Numbered from the stretch's first letter, positions 1 through 11,511 are shown. The stretch: 64,000 nucleotides of DNA from Mantamonas sphyraenae (GCA_026936335.1 JAPMXV010000034.1:504001-568000); one strand, 5' to 3'. Made by a program: numbers and translations. Notes: generated from the sequence alone by a model not told the origin.

Positions 1-2075
1 TCCAGATGGCGCCGTAGCGTTGGGAGCCGGCAAAGAAGGCGCGGGAGAGGACAAAGGGACGGTCAGCGTTGTCCGAACGTGCCAGATGGCCCTGGTAGGT
101 GGCCATGTGCACGTAGATGCCGTACATGTTGTGCACGTCGCGGTGTTCGTGGTTGTTCATGTGGATCATGTCGCGCTGCATCGACACCTCGGGTCCGTTG
201 AACACCGAGGGCTCGTTCATGTCGTTCCAGGTGTACAGGGTCTTTGTGGAGCCCTGGTACTGGTCCAACGCAAACTTGGACGCCCAGTACTGGCGCATCT
301 GCGGGTTGGTAAAGTCGGGATAGCCCGACGAACCCGGCCAGCACCAGCCCTCGTAGTCGCCGCCATCGGGCTTCTTCACGTACAAACCACGGGACTTGAT
401 TTCGTTGTGCACGGGATAGGATGTGTCCACCTTGATGTGCGGATCCACAATCGTCACCATCTTGCGTCCGTTGTCCGCCAGCTTGTTCTGCATGTCTGCC
501 GGCGTGGGGAACGCGGACGGGTCCCAGGTGAAGTAACGCTTGCCGTTGGTGTGCTCAATGTCCAGCCACAGGACGTCGTACGGGATGTCGTGCTGGTCAA
601 AGCCGGCGTTGACCTGACGCACATCCTCCTCGTCCTTGTAGTTCCATCGGCACTGGTGGTACGCAATGGCAAAGTACTGGGGCAGCGCAGGCAGACCCGT
701 CACCTGTGCGTACTGCTGCAGCGTCTCCTTGGGGCTGGGGCCCACAAACACAAACAGATCCACAATGCCGCTCTCCGAAAACCAGTGTGTGTCCACAGAG
801 CCCGGCACGCCTCCCGTGTTCTTCTCCACGTCAATCCAAGTCTCGGCTGCGTTCAGCCACAACACGCCCACCGTGCCCGACTCACTGTGTCCCAGCATGA
901 ACGGGATGGCGCCGTACAGGGCCATCTTCGAGTCCAGATCGTACTCAAACACGTCCAGGTTGAACAGACGGTACGGCTCAGACGAGATACCCTCGCCCCT
1001 GCACATGGTGTTGGGTGTTGTGAATGGTTTGCAGTCGATGATGCCATCACATGTGTCAGTCTCTGCAGCTGTGGGCGGCGAAAAAGTGAACGCCAAGCGG
1101 CCTCATTGACGTCATCGCCTCGCACCCAACTCACTTGGTCGCGCCCAGGGCCAGAGTGTCTGCGTGTTCGGGGATACCGTACACCTCGGCGGCCCCCGGG
1201 AAGTTGATGTCGGCTCCCACAGACGACGGGCCTGTGTGCATGTGTGTAGAGTGCGTTTTGAGGTGGGGTGTGAGAGTCGGGGCGAGCGGTGTGTGTGTCT
1301 CGTTCGGGGGCGGCTTACCTCGCGGCTTGCTGTCCGTGTGAGAGCCAAAGGTCTCTTCCCAACCTCCGTCCGGGTGTGCGTCGCCTTCAGACTCCTTTGT
1401 GCGGTAGTGCTCAAAGTTGAACAGGCCGCGCTTGCCCACAGTGAGCACCAGTTCCTTGCCACGGAACACTTCGACGCTGAAGGGCGCGTGGTTCAGGCGC
1501 ACGTGGTTGTCGCCCCACGTCACACGTGTGTACGTGTTTCCCTCGCCAGCCTCCTTGCTCAATGTCTGTGTGTGTGTACGTGTGTGTGTGTGTGTTTTCG
1601 TATGTGTGCGTTGTTCGTTTGGGCGTTGTGTCAGGTGTGCCGATCGAGGGTCGGAATCGCCCTCGTCGCATGTCCCCGTCGCCTCCGTCTGCTCCGTGGC
1701 GAGTGCACACATCCCATCACGTACCACCGACTCTTTGTTCTCATCGATCACCACATCCTGGACGCGGTATCGAGGATGCAGGGGCTCCTTCTCGTCCACC
1801 TGGACGCGCAGAACCTGTGCGTTGAACCCAGACAACTTCAGCTGCAGCTGGGCGGCACCGTTGCTCACGTCCGCCACCAGTTCGTCGCCATTGTCATTCA
1901 GGCTGATGGTGGACGGGTCGATGACAAAGTCGGAATTGCCGTCGGCCGCCAACGCGCGGTTGCGTCGGCAAAATCCGCTCTGGTCGCAACGGATGAACTT
2001 GGACGCATCCACAGCGACGCATGCGTCAATCAACAACATACATGCAAACACAGCAAACACAACGCGCACCGTCAT
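1..2075 (-). CDS. GANAB: Glucosidase II alpha subunit (GH31), C-terminus cut by window edge
   Basis: ER glucosidase that trims the inner glucoses of N-glycans in the calnexin cycle. Start at 2075 ([15 protein letters not shown]) gives a signal peptide followed by the family hallmark [11 protein letters not shown]. The GH31 barrel then shows [25 protein letters not shown] and the nucleophile motif [14 protein letters not shown] near 200-230; the protein leaves the window soon after [14 protein letters not shown] read four exons: 2075-1725, 1565-1319, 1231-1135 and 998 to the edge. The first two introns (159 and 87 bp) are multiples of three without stops, so the unspliced frame stays open and misleads ORF calling. 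Splicing the first joins ENKESV to [10 protein letters not shown], as the family alignment expects. The catalytic acid and C-terminal domain lie outside the window. Family assignment is very secure. Confidence 0.95.
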
Positions 2076-2155
2076 TGCTCGTCGTTTTTGTTTGTTTTTC
2101 GTCTGTCCCCACTCGCGCGTCTCAGTCACCCATCCACAGCACAGCACAGAGCTGC

Positions 2156-3015
2156 TCACGAAAAGAATTTGACGCCCAATTCGTCGCCGGATGCAGTAAA
2201 CACCTCTGCGTGGCCCTGAGACACGAGATAGTCCAAGGCAAGGCGAAACGTCGTGTCGTCCAGGCCGTAGAACTCGGCATCGGTTGTGTCGTCACCTTGC
2301 AGCAGCTCGTACACTGTGTACACGCCGTCCATCATTCCATTTTCCTTGGCATAGTCCAGCACCAGGTTGCCCCACTGCGCTGCCGTCCTCCACATGATCG
2401 AACATCTCTCCTTGCTCGATGTGTCGTGCCACTCAACATTCCCATCCTCGGCCAGTGCCTCCAGCATCACCAGCACATTTTCCTTTGACAGCGACCCTGT
2501 GGAGCGATGGAAAGGCAAGGATTGTGTGATGGGAAAAGGTGAGTGAGGGCTGTCGGGTTTGTTGGGAGCGTGCAAGTGGACCTGTGGACATGTGTGCAGC
2601 GTTGTGCTGTGCTCTGTGTGTGTGTGTGTGTGGCACTCACTGCCAATCGACTTGTTGTTGAACAAGGGCGTATCCACAATGTCGGCCACGTCAATCTGTA
2701 CAAGGTTGTGGTGTTTGCAGTACGCCAGGATCACCTCCTTCCACAGCCCAACCTGCTTTTCGCGGGTCCCCTCCACTGGCTGCAGGCTGTTTGTGCAATG
2801 AACAAACACAACATGTGCAAACACACACCAACAAACAATGAACACAACAAGCAACAACGCCGGTGCCAATTCCGACACTCGCGAGTGTAAGCACGACGCT
2901 GATTCGCCACGTCAATCGCCCTCCTTCTCGTCCTACAACACCAAACTCACGTGTAGAACGGTGCCAAGCCATGATACTTGGGGAATTCAAAGTCGTCGGA
3001 CTGTTGCGTGCTCAT
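2156..3015 (-). CDS. VPS25: ESCRT-II subunit VPS25
   Basis: Subunit of endosomal ESCRT-II, two copies of which bind VPS20/CHMP6 during multivesicular-body sorting. Three exons: 3015-2951, 2786-2641 and 2496-2156, giving 183 aa, close to the roughly 176 aa of the human protein. The first splice restores FYTLQPVEGTREKQ, matching the conserved N-terminal PPF/FTLQP motif. Later landmarks are DTPLFNN, NVEWHD, IMWRTAAQWGNL, VYTVYELLQGDDT, EFYGLDDTT and the terminal GVKFFS, covering the two winged-helix domains. It is divergent from the kinase-RasGEF gene, with 72 bp between the start codons. The exon 1 start (MSTQQSDDFEF) was chosen because it sits directly before the conserved aromatic-rich segment. 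Confidence 0.93.
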
Positions 3016-3087
3016 GACCGAATGGGCAAGGGTCTGCGCGCGTTGGTGTGGCGCCGCTACAGCGACAAACCTTTTTCCGCTTCCATC
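3016..3087. promoter_or_regulatory. Divergent promoter region, VPS25 / kinase-RasGEF
   Basis: Only 72 bp separate the two divergent start codons, so both transcription starts must lie within or very near this interval. I see no TATA box or other named element. This is inferred from gene layout only. Confidence 0.35.
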
Positions 3088-5154
3088 ATGAGTGGTCAGA
3101 TGTCGGCTGAGGAAATGCTGCGCCTGTGGGACCGTGGCACTGGCTCGTCCATCAACAGAGAGGAGCTGGAGCAGTGGTACATCCCGTATGAGCACCTCAA
3201 GTTTCTGGACACGATCGGCAGCGGTGCCTACGGCGCCGTCTACTGCGGCAGCTACATGGGCACCGACGTGGCCATCAAACAGATCACGGCTGTGGCCGAC
3301 GTCGAGGATCTGTTCTATATCGAGCGCGAGATTGCTGCGCTGAAGTGAGTGGTGATGTCGCTGCCGGAACACACTTCCCCCCCTCGCCCTTCCTTTTCTC
3401 TTTTTTCCATTGCCCGCCGCGGCTCGCTCACCTGCAACGCCACCACCCGCAGGGGAGTGAACCACCCCAACATTATCCAGTTCATGGGCATCTGCAAACA
3501 TCACACTGGACTGTACATCATCAGCGAGTATGTGCCGGCAGGCCATCTGCGCGACCTGCTCATCAACCACGACAACGAGTTGCCCTGGGAGCTGCGCGTG
3601 AAAATGGCCCAGGACATCGCCAAGGGCATGAACTACCTTCACCGCAGGGGAATCATCCACCGCGACATCAAGTCCAAGAACCTGCTGGTATGTTTGCACT
3701 CGTACCATGCTTGCCCGAGCCCCTGTGCCCTGCGAACCACCTTTCCATTCTCGGCGCTGACCCTCTTTTCACTCGCACAGATCGACGCCGACGGCTCCGT
3801 CAAGATCTGTGACTTTGGGTTTGCCCGCACCGTTGACAAGAGCAATCGGCCATGACCATGTGTGGCACTCAGGACTACATGGCACCCGAGTTGTCCCTTG
3901 GTATGAGCTATGATCTCAAAGCCGACGTCTACGCCTACGGCATGGTCCTTTGCGAACTCATCACGCGTCGCAAACCCAGCGAGGGCCTTCAGAGGCGCTC
4001 CATGCCCTACGGTCTCGATTTCAACGTCTTTGACCAAATGGCACCCCATGTACGTGTTCCTCGTCGTGTCTCAAACTCACGGTCCCACTTGCTCACACAC
4101 GCGCTCCTTCTCCCATTGCCCCCACCCCCATCTCCCCGCGCGCGCCGCCGCCACAGGATTGTCCAAACACCCTCTTCAAGCTTGCCGTGCAGTGCTGCGC
4201 CACGGAACCGAAGGAGAGGCCGCATTTTAGCGAGATCATCTCCACACTGGACACCATCACCAGCAACGACTTGTCCACCAACGGCCAGATCGACTTTAAG
4301 CGACTGGAGCTGGGTGAGCAGATTGACAAGGGAGCGTTTGGACGTGTGCTGCGCGGCACGTACCTGGGCACGGATGTGGCAGTCAAGGTGCTGCCTCTCA
4401 CAGACGACGAGGAAGACCTGTTGTACATCGAACGTGAAGTGTACTCGCTCATGACAGTGCGCCACCCCAATATTGTGGAGTTTATGGGCGTTTCCCTGCA
4501 ACAGCAGGAGTTTTACATCGTCACCGAGTACATCAGCGGCGGCAACCTTCGGCAGATGATCACAGACAAGGAGGAGTTGAGCTGGCCCATGCGCATCCAT
4601 TTGGCCCTGGGTGTGAGCAAAGCCATCAGCTACCTGCACAGCAAGAACATCATTCACCGGGACATCAAGTCCAAGAACCTTCTTGTGGACGAACACTGGG
4701 TGATCAAAGTGTGCGATTTTGGCTTTGCCCGCTCCAACTCCAAGACGAAGCACATGACCACATGTGGCACGCAGTATTATATGGCCCCCGAAGTGGTCAT
4801 GGAGCTGCACTACGACGAGCGCGCAGACGTCTACTCCTTTGGCATCATCCTGTGCGAACTCATCACAGGTCAGCCACCCTCGCACAACGCCTACGTGCGC
4901 TCCAACGAACAGAACGTCCTCGTGCTCGACGTCGGCCGCTTCCTGGAGATGGTGCCCGATGACTGCCCGCAACAGTTTATGGACATGGCCGTGCGCTGTG
5001 CCTCCATGGACATGACCAAACGACCCACCTCCACCGAGGTGGTGGAGGAGATGGTGGCCCTGGGTACGCTCAACCCCGTGGGTGCTGTAGCTCAGGTGGG
5101 CCGTGCTGCACTCATGGCCGCCAGTGGGGCAGCCAATGCAGACGGAGGCACCAC

Positions 5155-5194
<40 letters not shown>

Positions 5195-6610
5195 GACGGC
5201 GCAGACGGCAAGGGCAAGGCCAAAACAACCGTGACACTGATGAGCGAGAGCGCAGCAGCCATGGCAGCAGCTGCAGCCGAGGCAGCGACGACAACCACGG
5301 GCGAGGAAGGACGCGGCTTCCGCAACGTCAGCCACGCCCTCATGAAGGCTCCCGGACGCTTCCACAGGCACATGTACCCGTCGTATGTGGCCGAACTCAC
5401 CGGCGAGAACAAGTTCCTGCAGATGCACATTGACAAACTGGTGCGCAGGTGTACAAACGAAAAGTTCCCCGAGCCCGAGTTTACCCGCGATCTGCTGTTT
5501 ACACACGAGTCCTTCACGAGCACCAAGGATCTTCTGGGCACCTTTTTTGCTCGTTACAACATGGAGCCGCCCATGGATGCGGACGAGCAGGCGCTGGCCA
5601 AGCATGAGAAGGACATGTTTACCATCCGAATGCGCGTCATCAACACACTCAAGTTCTGGCTGGACAACTACTTCTACCACTTCCAGGGAGACAACGAAGG
5701 CTTGCAAGAGGATATCATTGCGTTTTCCAACCGGCTCAAGGGCCCGCTGCTGGGCAGGTACGGCGTCCAGTTGCGCAAGCTGATCGAGCTGCGCAGCATG
5801 CAGGAGGAACCCGAGTCGTTTGTGCTGCAGGCGTCCACACGTGCCGAGACAGGACGTGGAACCATGGAACAGTTCAACATTCTGAGCGCAAACCCCGAGC
5901 TGTTGGCCAGGCAGATCACCCTCATCGATTGGCAATGCGTGACGGACCTCGAACCACGCGATCTGCTCGACTCGGTGTGCAAAAAGTTCAACGAGGAGAT
6001 GGTCAAGAGTGTGCCGGACAGTAGGGTGTTTTCCCTCATGACCCGTGTGCACAGCATGTCGCAATGGGTCGCCACAAGCATCCTGTCGTACCCCGGGCTC
6101 AAGCAGCGTGTGGCGGCCGTCGAACAGTTTGCCAGCGTGGCCTACATCATGTACACCATGCACAACTACCAAGGAGTGCACAGTGTGGTCAGTGGCATCA
6201 AGTTCAGCCCCGTCAACACGGTCAAGGGCCTGTTTGAGGCCCTCAACGAGACGACCACCGAGCGCCTGGAGGAGATGGCCACCCTGTTGAATGTGGACAA
6301 CAACTATGGCACGTATCGTGCGGCCGTGAGTGCCTGTGTGCGCGAAACCAAGCAACGCTACGTGCCCGTGCTGGACTTTTTGTTCTTTTACTTGACCCAG
6401 ACCGAGGCAGAGAACCCCACACTGATGGAGAACGGCCTGATCTACTTCAACAAGTACCGTGAGATGTCGCAGGCCATCTACGACTTTTTCGCCATGAAAG
6501 AGCGGCCCTATGACGACCTGGAAGAGAACCAGCAGGTGCGCGACATCCTTTTCTCCCTGCCCCGTCTGGAGGAGGAGGAGCTGTACTCGCTGGCTGCCAA
6601 ATCAGAGTGA
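3088..6610 (+). CDS. Double TKL protein kinase fused to RasGEF_N and RasGEF domains (one frame break)
   Basis: Predicted signalling protein of about 1,071 aa that could phosphorylate targets and load a Ras-family GTPase with GTP. Exons: 3088-3344, 3453-3687, 3781-4049 and 4157-6610. Kinase 1 (about residues 30-290) has GSGAYGAV, Lys in VAIKQI, HRDIKSKNLL, CDFGFAR and YMAPE. Kinase 2 (about 300-560) has GAFGRV, VAVKVL, HRDIKSKNLLVD, CDFGFAR and YMAPE. Both keep every catalytic residue and resemble each other, which suggests internal duplication within the TKL/Drk-like group. A Ser/Ala-rich linker leads to RasGEF_N (about 660-800) and the catalytic RasGEF (about 820-1065, ending with LIYFNKYREMSQAI). 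The frame breaks inside the kinase 1 activation loop near 3847-3852 (one base short): ...DKSNRP then stop, with MTMCGTQDYMAPE continuing in the next frame. Start 3088 was chosen because further upstream overlaps VPS25 exon 1. Confidence 0.88.
5156..5191 (+). repeat. (AGC)12 trinucleotide repeat coding for poly-Ser
   Basis: Perfect AGC run inside the linker between kinase 2 and RasGEF_N of the kinase-RasGEF gene. It lies in a disordered Ser/Ala-rich segment, so length change would be tolerated in frame. Confidence 0.9.
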
Positions 6611-6719
6611 ACACGCTGTGGGAGCAAGAGAGAAACGCAGCAGGCGCAGAACAAAAATCATTGATGACTTCATTCGGCGATCTCGCGATCTCGTCGCCAA
6701 CAAAATCCAGTGTTCACGC

Positions 6720-7382
6720 ATGGACGGCATCTCTCTGAACTTCCACGAAGCAAGAAAGTCAAAATTCCCATCCGTGGGTAGCTTTGGACGTGCGTTTGGC
6801 GTCGGCAAACCTCCAGCGTTTGCAGTTGCCGGTGGAAAGCGCAAAGAAGTGCCTGACGCGGCCCCCAGTGCCGTCAGCAAGGACAAGGGCGAGCCGCATG
6901 GCAGTGTGCAAGCGACCACGTCCCCAAGTGTCACCGTGACACCGCCTGCTCCATCTCCAAAGCGCCAGCGCGTCGAGGTGGAGACGGAAATGAGTGCGGG
7001 CGCGTCAAGTCAGGAACGCGTTCCAATTCAAGCAAACCAACAGCTGGACGTTGCAGCAGAACTGGCCACAACGCTGCAAACTCTCAACTCCAAGTTTGTA
7101 GAGGCTGTGCAGATGCATCTGGACATGTTGGACCAGATGGTACGGACGAAGCGGGCGTTGGTGGAGAAAGAGAAACACAGCGCGGCCGCCTTGGACGCCG
7201 TCCTGGCCAAGTGCCGCACTCACGCGTCCTCGGACAGCGAACCGCTGTCTGCTAACCTCAGCGACGCGGAACCAGAGCCATGCATGGAGGCAGCAGATCC
7301 TGGCGACGACGACGAAGCAGAAGCTGAAGCCGAGGTCGATTCGTCGGCCTCCTTGCCAGACGCGGAGCCGCACACGCCCTGA
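6720..7382 (+). CDS. Hypothetical basic-to-acidic protein, possibly nuclear
   Basis: Single-exon reading frame of 220 aa that I do not recognise. The N-terminus (MDGISLNFHEARKSKFPSVG) is basic. It contains two candidate nuclear localisation patches (GGKRKEV and SPKRQRVEVE), a helical segment likely to form a short coiled coil (about residues 105-160, LDVAAELATTLQTL onward), and a Ser/Asp/Glu-rich tail. It follows the kinase-RasGEF stop by about 110 bp on the same strand. Its last 163 bp overlap the antisense coding end of the MYND-finger gene. Either both tails are real and low-complexity, or this frame ends earlier by splicing. Compositional structure supports a real gene, but no homology is visible to me. 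Confidence 0.55.
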   Translation: MDGISLNFHEARKSKFPSVGSFGRAFGVGKPPAFAVAGGKRKEVPDAAPSAVSKDKGEPHGSVQATTSPSVTVTPPAPSPKRQRVEVETEMSAGASSQERVPIQANQQLDVAAELATTLQTLNSKFVEAVQMHLDMLDQMVRTKRALVEKEKHSAAALDAVLAKCRTHASSDSEPLSANLSDAEPEPCMEAADPGDDDEAEAEAEVDSSASLPDAEPHTP

Positions 7383-9860
7383 TGGATGTCCCAGTCGTCC
7401 AATTGGCAGTTTTGCGAGCAATAGGCCACGCGCTCGCATCCACTGCAGATGAGGGGCACGAGCAGAGGACGAGTGCAATATGCACACTGGTACAAGAACA
7501 GTCCCACGACCGCCTCGACCTGCGTGAGCATTACCATGCACCCTCCAGCCGGCGTTTCCTCCTCCAAACGCATAATGGAATATCCAATGCGCTTGGCATT
7601 GACCTTGTGGGTCACTTTACGCGAGAAACCCGTCTTGCCACTTTCACCCAACGGGCCGTCGACTTCGTTCCACTCTGGATGCTCGATGGGCATCTCTGGA
7701 CTAACAATCATCACGTGGCAGCCTTGGTTCTGGTCCCACCAAATGCGACGGTAGTAACCCAGTTGGAAGAGTGCGACGCAGCCCTTGCGAAACTCCTGCG
7801 TGCGCTCCTGGAACGAGCTGCCAAACGCACCATCCACAAGCTCAAAGGCACCAAAGGGCATGGCCACCACACATGCGCTGCGCCGGCTGCCCAACAGCAG
7901 CGGCCTCGTCCAGCTCAGATGCAGCAGCTCCACCTCGGCCACCTGATCATCCTCCACAATCTTGTACCAGGGCTCCACTTCGGGTGCCACATACGCCAAA
8001 AACTCGCTGTTGCGTTCGTAGCTGCTCAAGGCCTCCTCTGGAAAGTGTGCAGTGAGGGTTTTCGAGTCGTCACGCGCGTCGTCCCCTGTCGTGCCACTGC
8101 TGCTGCCAATCCTGCTTTTTCCCTTGCTGCTGCCGCCGCCGATGCTGCCAATATTGGTGCTTTTCGTATGAGTCCCCTGCTTCTCTGCGCTGCCGCTGAC
8201 CTTGAGGCTGTGGATCCAGCGGAGCACAGGCATGATTTTAACAGTTTGCATGCCCAATCCATCATCGTTCTTGCGTGCCATGTTGCTGCGGCGCACCACA
8301 AACAGAACACGTTCCGGGGCACAGGACTGGTCTGCACACGCATCCACAATGCGGTACACGGGTGCATCGTCGCTTGTGCGAGCGTGAGTGCCTTTGCCGT
8401 TTCCGCTTCCACCGCTGCCATTCCCATGGCCACTCCCACTTGCATTGTTGCCAGTAGTGTCTCCGTTGGCGTGGTTCCCGCCGCCTGCACCATTATCTTG
8501 TTCCGTGTCGAGATCCAGCCACGGATCTCCCGGGAAGGTGACACCCGGCCCCGGTCGTTCCCTCCAGTCGACAAACGCCCAGGCATCCGGCCCCTGCGGA
8601 TGCAGTGTGCAACACACGCACACACAATAGTACAGTCTCTGTTGTTGGGGTGTGTCTGTGTCTTGTGCCTGATCCTCGGCGCCATCCTCGCCCCAATCTG
8701 CGTCATCCTCGCCCAGATCTGACCAACACTGCATGCTCGTCGTGGCAATGACTCCCCACACCGCATAATCTGCCTGTCCCTGATCGTCGGCAAACCATGT
8801 GAGGTATCCGTGGAGGTCGGCGCAATCGAGGGCACCCAAGCCGATGACACGCTTGATCGGCCGCCCTGGTCCGGGCCCAATGACTCGAAGGGGAGACACC
8901 AGCCGTGGATTGTCGAGATTGGTGGCCTGTGCATCCTCCAGCGTCATCCCTTCGTCGCTGTCCGGCTGAGGTGCAAACGATGGCGAGTCGACCTTGGCAG
9001 GTTTCAAGGACAGCCAATCGTCACCTGCGGTGGTGTCGCCGTAGCCTGCGTACGCATCGTAATGAGTGGGTGCCAGTGGACTCAACGATGTGTCCACAGG
9101 CAGCTGCACATGCACCATCTGTGCAGGGGCAGCACGAAGCACAACGAGCAACCCCTGAGAGTCGGCAGTACAGCACACGTCCACCACACTTGACAACAGT
9201 TCCACGTAGATTCGTTTCATAAACACACTGCCTGTCGTATGCAGTTCGTATCTGTTGGTTGAGGTCAATGGGGGTCAGTCGTCGCGGGTTGTGTGCGGTT
9301 GGGAGACACCCTCGACGCGCTCTGGCACACGTACACACACACACAGCGGGTGCCGTTCAAGAACTCGCCCAGAACCAGCAGCAACCTGCCGTTGGGCGAC
9401 AAGTCGATACGTGTGGGAAGTATCCGGTTGCCCTGGTCGTCTGCAAAGCGCAGCGAGTGCACGTGCACCGAAGTGTCGGCCGCCACTGGCAGATCAAACA
9501 CACAATGGTCGCCTGACGAGGCTGTAGCGACGTGTCAGCTGTCTGAACATCGGTATGGGGAAACAAGGGTGCGGTGAACATGGGCCGTGTGCTGCAATGG
9601 GCTCTCATATAGCCCAGGCGCGACCCTGGTAGCTTACTCTTCTGGGCAGCATTCAAGTTGCTGGCGCGCTCGTCGTTCGCCGAGCCCAGCACGTCCGCGT
9701 TGACCATTTGCACACACACTCGTCCGTCGTCGTATATACACACAAAGGCGCCTTCATCAGACGTCATGCCGGCGAGTGAAATCAGCATGTCTGGCACGTA
9801 AGCGGTGAACAGCGGTCCCGTTGCGCTTTCGTCCCTCCACACCTGGCATGACGATGTCAT
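7220..9860 (-). CDS. MYND-type zinc-finger protein
   Basis: Protein of about 811 aa from three exons: 9860-9638, 9521-about 9341 and 9251-7220. The second donor sits in a GT repeat, so its exact base is uncertain. Near the C-terminus lies a MYND zinc finger: CAYC, nine residues, then CSGCERVAYCSQNC, followed by HQGVC, giving the full Cys7-His ligand set. MYND fingers usually bind proline-rich partner motifs. Upstream are low-complexity Gly/Asn/Ser and Asp/Gln tracts and a conserved-looking region (WYKIVEDDQVAEVELLHLSW onward) that I cannot assign. The N-terminal exons (DLSPNGRLLLVLGE) resemble WD-type beta-propeller strands, but weakly. The Ser/Ala-rich tail after the finger overlaps the antisense tail of the 6720-7382 gene. 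No SET domain is present, so it is not a SMYD methyltransferase. Confidence 0.72.
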
Positions 9861-10017
9861 TGTGTCCCTATCGTCCTGCTTAACTTCTTCGAGTGAGGTG
9901 GGGGGAAGGTGGTATGCGTGTGTGGGTGTGGGTGTGTGAAGCTCTTCTCAGATCAAGGCAGTGCTGCACACACACGGAGATGCGTTGCAGACGCCAACGC
10001 ATTTCTCGAATTCCCAA
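9861..10017. promoter_or_regulatory. Divergent promoter region, MYND gene / MICU-like gene
   Basis: 157 bp between two divergent start codons with no other gene. It contains GT-rich and CA-rich stretches but no element I can name. Inferred from layout. Confidence 0.3.
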
Positions 10018-11511
10018 ATGTTTGTTCGCCAACGTTTGACTTCTTCGGCCAGCCGCCGTGCAGCTGCATTGATGGTGACGAGCCGCCACGCAGGCGGTGT
10101 CTCTGTGCGCCGCAGCGTGGCCGCAAGCACGGCTGTGTCGTCCCTCGCTTCAACAACCATGCGACACGCCCACAACCACGCACGCTCGACTCTGTCCACC
10201 ACCACCGCACTCGTGTCGGGTGCCTCGTCGTACACACGACCCCTGGCCGCTGTGTTGGGTCTGGCTGCGGCCTGTGTCGCCGCCCAGCGGGAGGAGGGTG
10301 TTGTGCACGCCGCAAGTGTCGACGCAACCAACTACGACAACGCCGCAAAGATCTTCAGCCAGCATGCAGACACCTTCAACGCAAACGGAGAGCGTTGCAT
10401 GAGCCCCAAGAAGTTTATTCAGGTCATGCTGCACACGGACGAGAGCACAGCCGAAGCCCTGTCCAAAACCATGATCCGGTATGTTGGCCCTCCCACCTTT
10501 CGATTTCCGGTGCCCTCGTTTGCAACAATGGGCCAGGGCGTGCCACGCATGAATCATGTGTTTTGTGTGGACAGAGCGTATGTGCACCACTCGTACTGAC
10601 CCAACAGCCTCTGTGCGTGTGCGGCCGTGGGTGTGCGTGGGTGGGTGATTGCGACCAGGTTCATGGGCGCCGAGGTGGACAAGGACGGCGACGGACTGAT
10701 TGAATTCGACGAATTCTACGCGTACATGTCGCTGCTGGCCAACGACGAAAAGGCGATGGAGTTGAAGTTCAAGGCGTTTGACATCGATGGGAACGGGCGG
10801 ATTGATCGGAACGAGTTTGAGCAGGTGGTGACGGCGACGCAGGGGAGCAAGGCGATGGAATGGTACGAGTCGCACGGCCTGTTGGACAAGTTCTTCAAGG
10901 GGGGCAAGACCATGAAGCTGGACGACTACCGGCAGTTCATGCGCGACTTGCAGAACGAACTGGTGCGTCTCGAGTTCCGCACGGTGGACGTGAATGGCCA
11001 GGGGTACATTACGGGACGCCAGTTTGTGTCACTGTTCCACCAGCAGCACCGGTCGGAGGAGACTGCCCATTCCTACCTGAGCAACAATGCCACACTGGCT
11101 CGGTTTGCCGATGCCCAGGGACGTGTCAGCGAGGACACCTACGTGGCCTTCATCAACATGCTCCAGGACCTGGACAAGATTGAACGTGCCATCAAGTTGG
11201 CGTGTGTGGGCACACCGGGCCTGAACAAGGCCCAGTTCCGTGCCGCGGTACAAAAGATTGCCAGGATTGACACCCTCAGCGACGCCGAGGTCGATGCCGT
11301 GTTTGCCCTCTTTGACACCGACGGCGACGGAGTGCTCACGTTTTCCGAGTTCAAGCAGGTCATGCGCATGGGCAAGAGTCCCCTGCGTCGATTTGCTCGC
11401 CACCACTCGTGGAGCGAGGCAGACCACAGCCGCAGCGAACAGTTGCACCAACAGAGCCTCGTGGCCGCCGTGCGCACACACAAGGGCCTGGCCTCTGCTC
11501 TGGACGATTAA
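10018..11511 (+). CDS. MICU-like mitochondrial EF-hand calcium-uptake regulator
   Basis: Likely regulator of the mitochondrial calcium uniporter, acting in the intermembrane space. Exons 10018-10478 and 10659-11511 give 437 aa. The start (MFVRQRLTSSASRRAAALM) yields an Arg/Ser/Ala-rich mitochondrial presequence, followed by a hydrophobic stretch (AAVLGLAAACVAA). EF-hand loops: DKDGDGLIEFDEF, DIDGNGRIDRNEF, a degenerate DVNGQGYITGRQF, and a canonical C-terminal DTDGDGVLTFSEF. Spacing with a long helical middle and the conserved SPKKFIQVML segment fits MICU1/2/3 rather than calmodulin. I cannot tell which MICU paralogue it is, and no MCU gene is present in the window. A generic mitochondrial EF-hand protein is the alternative. 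Confidence 0.82.

Noticed and set aside
4007-6355. 782-residue open frame on the minus strand across the kinase-RasGEF gene
   Set aside because: Exact antisense of a well-supported gene. It arises because GC-rich third positions remove stops from the opposite strand. The product is His/Val/Leu/Gly-rich with no domain.
7382-8722. 446-residue plus-strand frame
   Set aside because: Antisense of the MYND-finger gene, and no Met-initiated conserved product.
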